Notes under the pieces: model-generated
Seen by the model: only the letters and a program-made list of their open reading frames with translations
Database searches by the model: none
Told to the model about the DNA's origin: nothing
Program-made: the position numbers and the translations under genes
Shown here: one piece after another, positions 61,646 to 64,000 of the stretch
Numbering within the stretch: position 1 is the stretch's first letter
Layout: every line of letters begins with the position of its first letter
Source: Nonomuraea polychroma
Lineage (GTDB): Bacteria > Actinomycetota > Actinomycetes > Streptosporangiales > Streptosporangiaceae
Direction: 5' to 3'
Assembly (NCBI RefSeq): GCF_004011505.1
Contig: NZ_SAUN01000001.1
Coordinates: 5,483,501-5,547,500 of the forward strand
DNA length: 64,000 nucleotides

Positions 61646-62823
61646 AGATCCGCTATCTCATGCTGCACGCGTACGGCATGGGCGGAACCATTCGCACGGT
61701 CGTCAACCAGGCGAACGCGATGGCCGCGGCGGGGCACGAGGTGGAGCTGGTCAGCGTGGTACGGCGGCGCGACACGCCGCAGTTCGCGCTGGACCCGCGG
61801 ATCACGATCACCACGCTGGTGGACCAGCGTGGTGGGCGCCGGCCCGACTCGATCGGGCGGCGGGCCTGGCGCCGGGTACGCGGCAAGGTCGTGCCCCGCG
61901 GGGAGTTCGCGGCCGACTACTTCACCGAGCGGGTGGAGTGGGCGGCGATGGACTACTGCGCCAAGCTGCGCGACGGCATCCTGATCACCACCCGGCCGGC
62001 GCTGAACCTGATCTCCGCCCGCCGTACCCCCAAGAGCGTCATCAGGGTCGCCCAGGAGCACATGAACCTGTCGGCCTACCCCGACACCATCCGCAGGGAG
62101 ATCGCCCGCCACTACGGCCGCTTCGACGCGATCACCGTGCTGACGCAGACGAACCGGCTCGAATACCAGCGGCTGCTCCCCGCCACGCCGATCGTGCAGA
62201 TCCCGAACGCCGTGCACAAGGTCGACCAGGAACGTTCCCAGCAGGTGAATCCCGTCGTGATCGCGGCCGGCCGGCTGGTGCCGCAGAAGGGGTTCGACCT
62301 GCTGATCCCGGCCTTCGCGCAGGTGGTGGCGGAGCATCCGGAGTGGCGGCTGCGCATCTTCGGCACCGGGCCGCGCAAGGGCCAGCTGAGCGGGCTCATC
62401 AAGCAGTACGGGCTGCGCGAGCACGTGACGTTGCCCGGGCGCACCGATCGCCTGGAGCGCGAGCTGACCGAGGCCTCCGTGTACGCGCTGAGCTCGCGGT
62501 TCGAGGGCCTGCCCATGGTGATGGTCGAGGCGATGACGCACGCGCTGCCCGTGGTGGCCTTCGACTGCCCGACCGGGCCGCGGGACGTGCTGACCGACGG
62601 CGTGGACGGGATGCTGGTGCCGCCCCGGGACGTGGACGCGCTGGCCGCTGCGCTGAAGCGCGTCGTCGCGGATCGGAAACTGCGGGTGCGGATGGGAAAA
62701 GAGGCGGTGAAAACGTCTCGGGCGTACGCGCCGGAACTCGTGATGCCATTGTGGGAGGATTTGTTCTCTGAGCTGCTGCAGGGCGAGCGCGTGACGGACA
62801 ATTTCTGGAGCGGCAGCAGGTAG
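61642..62823 (+). CDS. Glycosyltransferase family 4
   Basis: 393 residues from GTG 61642. GT-B fold: N-terminal YGMGGTIRTVVNQANAMAAAGHEVELVS (acceptor side), C-terminal donor site with VIAAGRLVPQKGFDLLIPAF, IFGTGPRKGQL and Glu-x7-Glu in RFEGLPMVMVEAM. Retaining transferase of unknown donor. Translationally coupled to the sulfotransferase, so the pair likely builds a sulfated glycoconjugate. Confidence 0.88.
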   Translation: MKIRYLMLHAYGMGGTIRTVVNQANAMAAAGHEVELVSVVRRRDTPQFALDPRITITTLVDQRGGRRPDSIGRRAWRRVRGKVVPRGEFAADYFTERVEWAAMDYCAKLRDGILITTRPALNLISARRTPKSVIRVAQEHMNLSAYPDTIRREIARHYGRFDAITVLTQTNRLEYQRLLPATPIVQIPNAVHKVDQERSQQVNPVVIAAGRLVPQKGFDLLIPAFAQVVAEHPEWRLRIFGTGPRKGQLSGLIKQYGLREHVTLPGRTDRLERELTEASVYALSSRFEGLPMVMVEAMTHALPVVAFDCPTGPRDVLTDGVDGMLVPPRDVDALAAALKRVVADRKLRVRMGKEAVKTSRAYAPELVMPLWEDLFSELLQGERVTDNFWSGSR

Positions 62824-62958
62824 ACCCCGGTTTCTTTAGACATTCCCCAAAGATCTACCAACCGGAAATCGCGGCGTTATCGGCCTTTCCGGGCGCTTTA
62901 TCCCTCAATTTCGCTTATTTCGGCAAAAGCACCCTCAAGGGCGGGGCAGCCTGGGTCA

Positions 62959-63840
62959 ATGCGTACCTGGAAAGCCATCACGGCCGCCTTGGCAGGCATT
63001 CTTACCCTGGCCACAGGGCTCGCCGCGCCCGCACACGCGAGCGCGTCAGCGCTCCTTCCCGCGGCCGCCGCCGTCGACACCCCCACGGTGTACGGCCGCG
63101 CCGCCTACCTGATCGACGCCTCCTCCGGCAAAGTGTTGTTCGACGACAACGGCACCGAGCGGATGCCGATCGCCAGCCTCACCAAGACGATGACGGCATA
63201 TGTCGTCCTGAAGACCGCCAAGCCGACGGACGTGGTCCAGATCGCTCCCGCCGACGTCTCGTACGCCGAGGACGGCGGCGGCACCACCGCGGACCTGCGT
63301 GCCGGCGACCGCCTCACCGTGAACGAGCTCCTGTACGGCCTGATGCTGCCCTCGGGCGCCGATGCGGCGCACGCCCTGGCCCGCACGTACGGCCCGGGCG
63401 TCGACGGCTTCGTCGCCAAGATGAACGCGACCGCCCGCCAGCTCGGCATGGCCGACACCCAGTACGTCAACGCCGACGGCCTGCCCATGCCGGGCAGCGA
63501 CGGCTACTCCACCGCGCGGGACCAGGCTCTGCTGGCCGCCAAGGCGCTGGAGCTCCCGCTGATCAAGGAGACGGCCGGCACCCGGTACCACTCGCTCGAC
63601 GCCAACGGTGAGCATCGGTCGTACAGCTGGCGCAACACCAACCGGCTCCTGCGGACCACCCCGGACGCGATCGGGCTGAAGACCGGGTTCACCCGGGCGG
63701 CCGGGTTCTGCCTGGCGTTCGCCAGTGAGCAGGACGGGCAGCGCCTGGTGGGCGTGCTGCTCGGGGAGTCCGACTCCAGCCGCCGCTTCGCCACGGCCGA
63801 GGAGTTGCTGACCTGGGGCGCGAGCCGCCAGGCCGCCTGA
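62959..63840 (+). CDS. dacA: D-alanyl-D-alanine carboxypeptidase (PBP5-type)
   Basis: 293 residues with a signal peptide (MRTWKAITAALAGILTLATGLAAPAHA). Penicillin-binding motifs: Ser73-x-x-Lys76 (SLTK), SGA at 132-134 in place of SxN, and KTG (LKTGFT). No C-terminal amphipathic anchor, so released or wall-associated. Trims pentapeptides in peptidoglycan. The 135-bp region upstream is AT-richer than average and holds the promoter, not pinpointed. Confidence 0.9.
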   Translation: MRTWKAITAALAGILTLATGLAAPAHASASALLPAAAAVDTPTVYGRAAYLIDASSGKVLFDDNGTERMPIASLTKTMTAYVVLKTAKPTDVVQIAPADVSYAEDGGGTTADLRAGDRLTVNELLYGLMLPSGADAAHALARTYGPGVDGFVAKMNATARQLGMADTQYVNADGLPMPGSDGYSTARDQALLAAKALELPLIKETAGTRYHSLDANGEHRSYSWRNTNRLLRTTPDAIGLKTGFTRAAGFCLAFASEQDGQRLVGVLLGESDSSRRFATAEELLTWGASRQAA

Positions 63841-63883
63841 CCCCTGAGCGAGCCGGCCGCATGACCCCTGGGCGAGCCGGCCG
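63838..63883 (+). repeat. 24-bp tandem repeat over the carboxypeptidase stop codon
   Basis: TGACCCCTGAGCGAGCCGGC-type unit at 63838-63859 and again at 63862-63883 with one mismatch. The first copy includes the TGA stop. A third GGCCGGCC-containing stretch follows near 63896-63907; the GC-rich palindromes may act as terminator. Confidence 0.7.
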
Positions 63884-63989
63884 TCCGACGCCGGGGCGGC
63901 CGGCCGCGTGACGCGAGGCGTGGTCGATCAGCCAACTGGATCCATCGGCCCCATGGACGGTGTTGATCCTTTGGTCTAGTTTGCCCGAC

Positions 63990-64000
63990 ATGAACCTTCG
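63990..64000 (+). CDS. Start of a further gene (partial)
   Basis: ATG 63990 lies 7 bases after TAGTTT (63977-63982), the leaderless spacing seen repeatedly in this window. Only four codons (MNL...) are visible, so no function can be given. Confidence 0.4.

Noticed and set aside
63352-63363. Loss of the SxN motif (SGA) as sign of an inactive carboxypeptidase
   Set aside because: SLTK and KTG are intact, and as I recall actinobacterial members vary at this Asn, so inactivity is not supported.

Overview
The window is chromosomal DNA of a high-GC Gram-positive actinomycete. Evidence: strong third-position GC bias, many GTG and TTG starts, an actinobacterial-type integration host factor, rare TTA codons, a Gly-Cys-Val tRNA cluster, and three CUT1 sugar ABC systems that carry no ATPase gene. 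The content fits a filamentous soil actinomycete (Streptosporangiales, perhaps Nonomuraea-like), but the genus is inference. Coding density is high: no gene-free stretch reaches 300 bases, and the longest (24660-24927 and 10429-10674) are described as features.

Region by region. 1-6925: the tail of a flavin-dependent monooxygenase with its FMN reductase, an SMP-30-like secreted protein, an M1 metallopeptidase lipoprotein, an FTCD_C/FchA-like protein overlapping a FolD that lacks the catalytic lysine, a class I glutamine amidotransferase and endonuclease V. 6946-10428: a complete class I P450 cassette (ferredoxin, CYP, ferredoxin reductase) with a divergent TetR gene and a clear palindromic operator. 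10429-15188: a degenerate 27-bp repeat tract, a small membrane protein, an F420/NADP-type oxidoreductase with an HxlR regulator, a HAD phosphatase, a DUF2568 protein, a DUF2283 protein, a lone pyrF and a small acidic protein.

15249-24713: the most unusual locus. It is a nine-gene, tightly coupled operon of LacI regulator, two ABC permeases, solute-binding protein, four different ADP-ribosylglycohydrolase-family proteins and a ribokinase, preceded by two palindromic LacI-type operators. It reads as an uptake and catabolic route for a ribose- or ADP-ribose-like glycoside that I do not recognise as described. 24928-34481: a divergent MFS/ROK pair, a GlcG/HbpS-like protein, a lone mIHF gene, a two-component system, an acyltransferase and a Ski2-like helicase.

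35704-46513: a seven-gene operon with GH36 and GH27 alpha-galactosidases, a GH20 hexosaminidase, a Tat-secreted PhoD-family phosphoesterase and a CUT1 transporter, with a divergent ROK regulator. The mix suggests a phosphate-containing, galactosylated and HexNAc-containing glycan such as decorated teichoic acid. 46597-49414: a lower-GC GNAT gene, the tRNA cluster, an ACT-domain protein and a solo tnpB with its right-end hairpin. 49570-53299: dusB, a divergent PhyH/AraC pair and a DUF3592 protein. 53445-60718: an arabinan regulon (secreted GH43-ricin B, LacI, GH51, CUT1 transporter) with four matching operators. 60800-64000: a sulfotransferase/GT4 pair, a D-Ala-D-Ala carboxypeptidase and the start of one more gene.

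A recurring feature is divergent gene pairs with start codons only about 17-26 bp apart and overlapping, oppositely oriented -10 boxes, which implies leaderless transcription of both partners.
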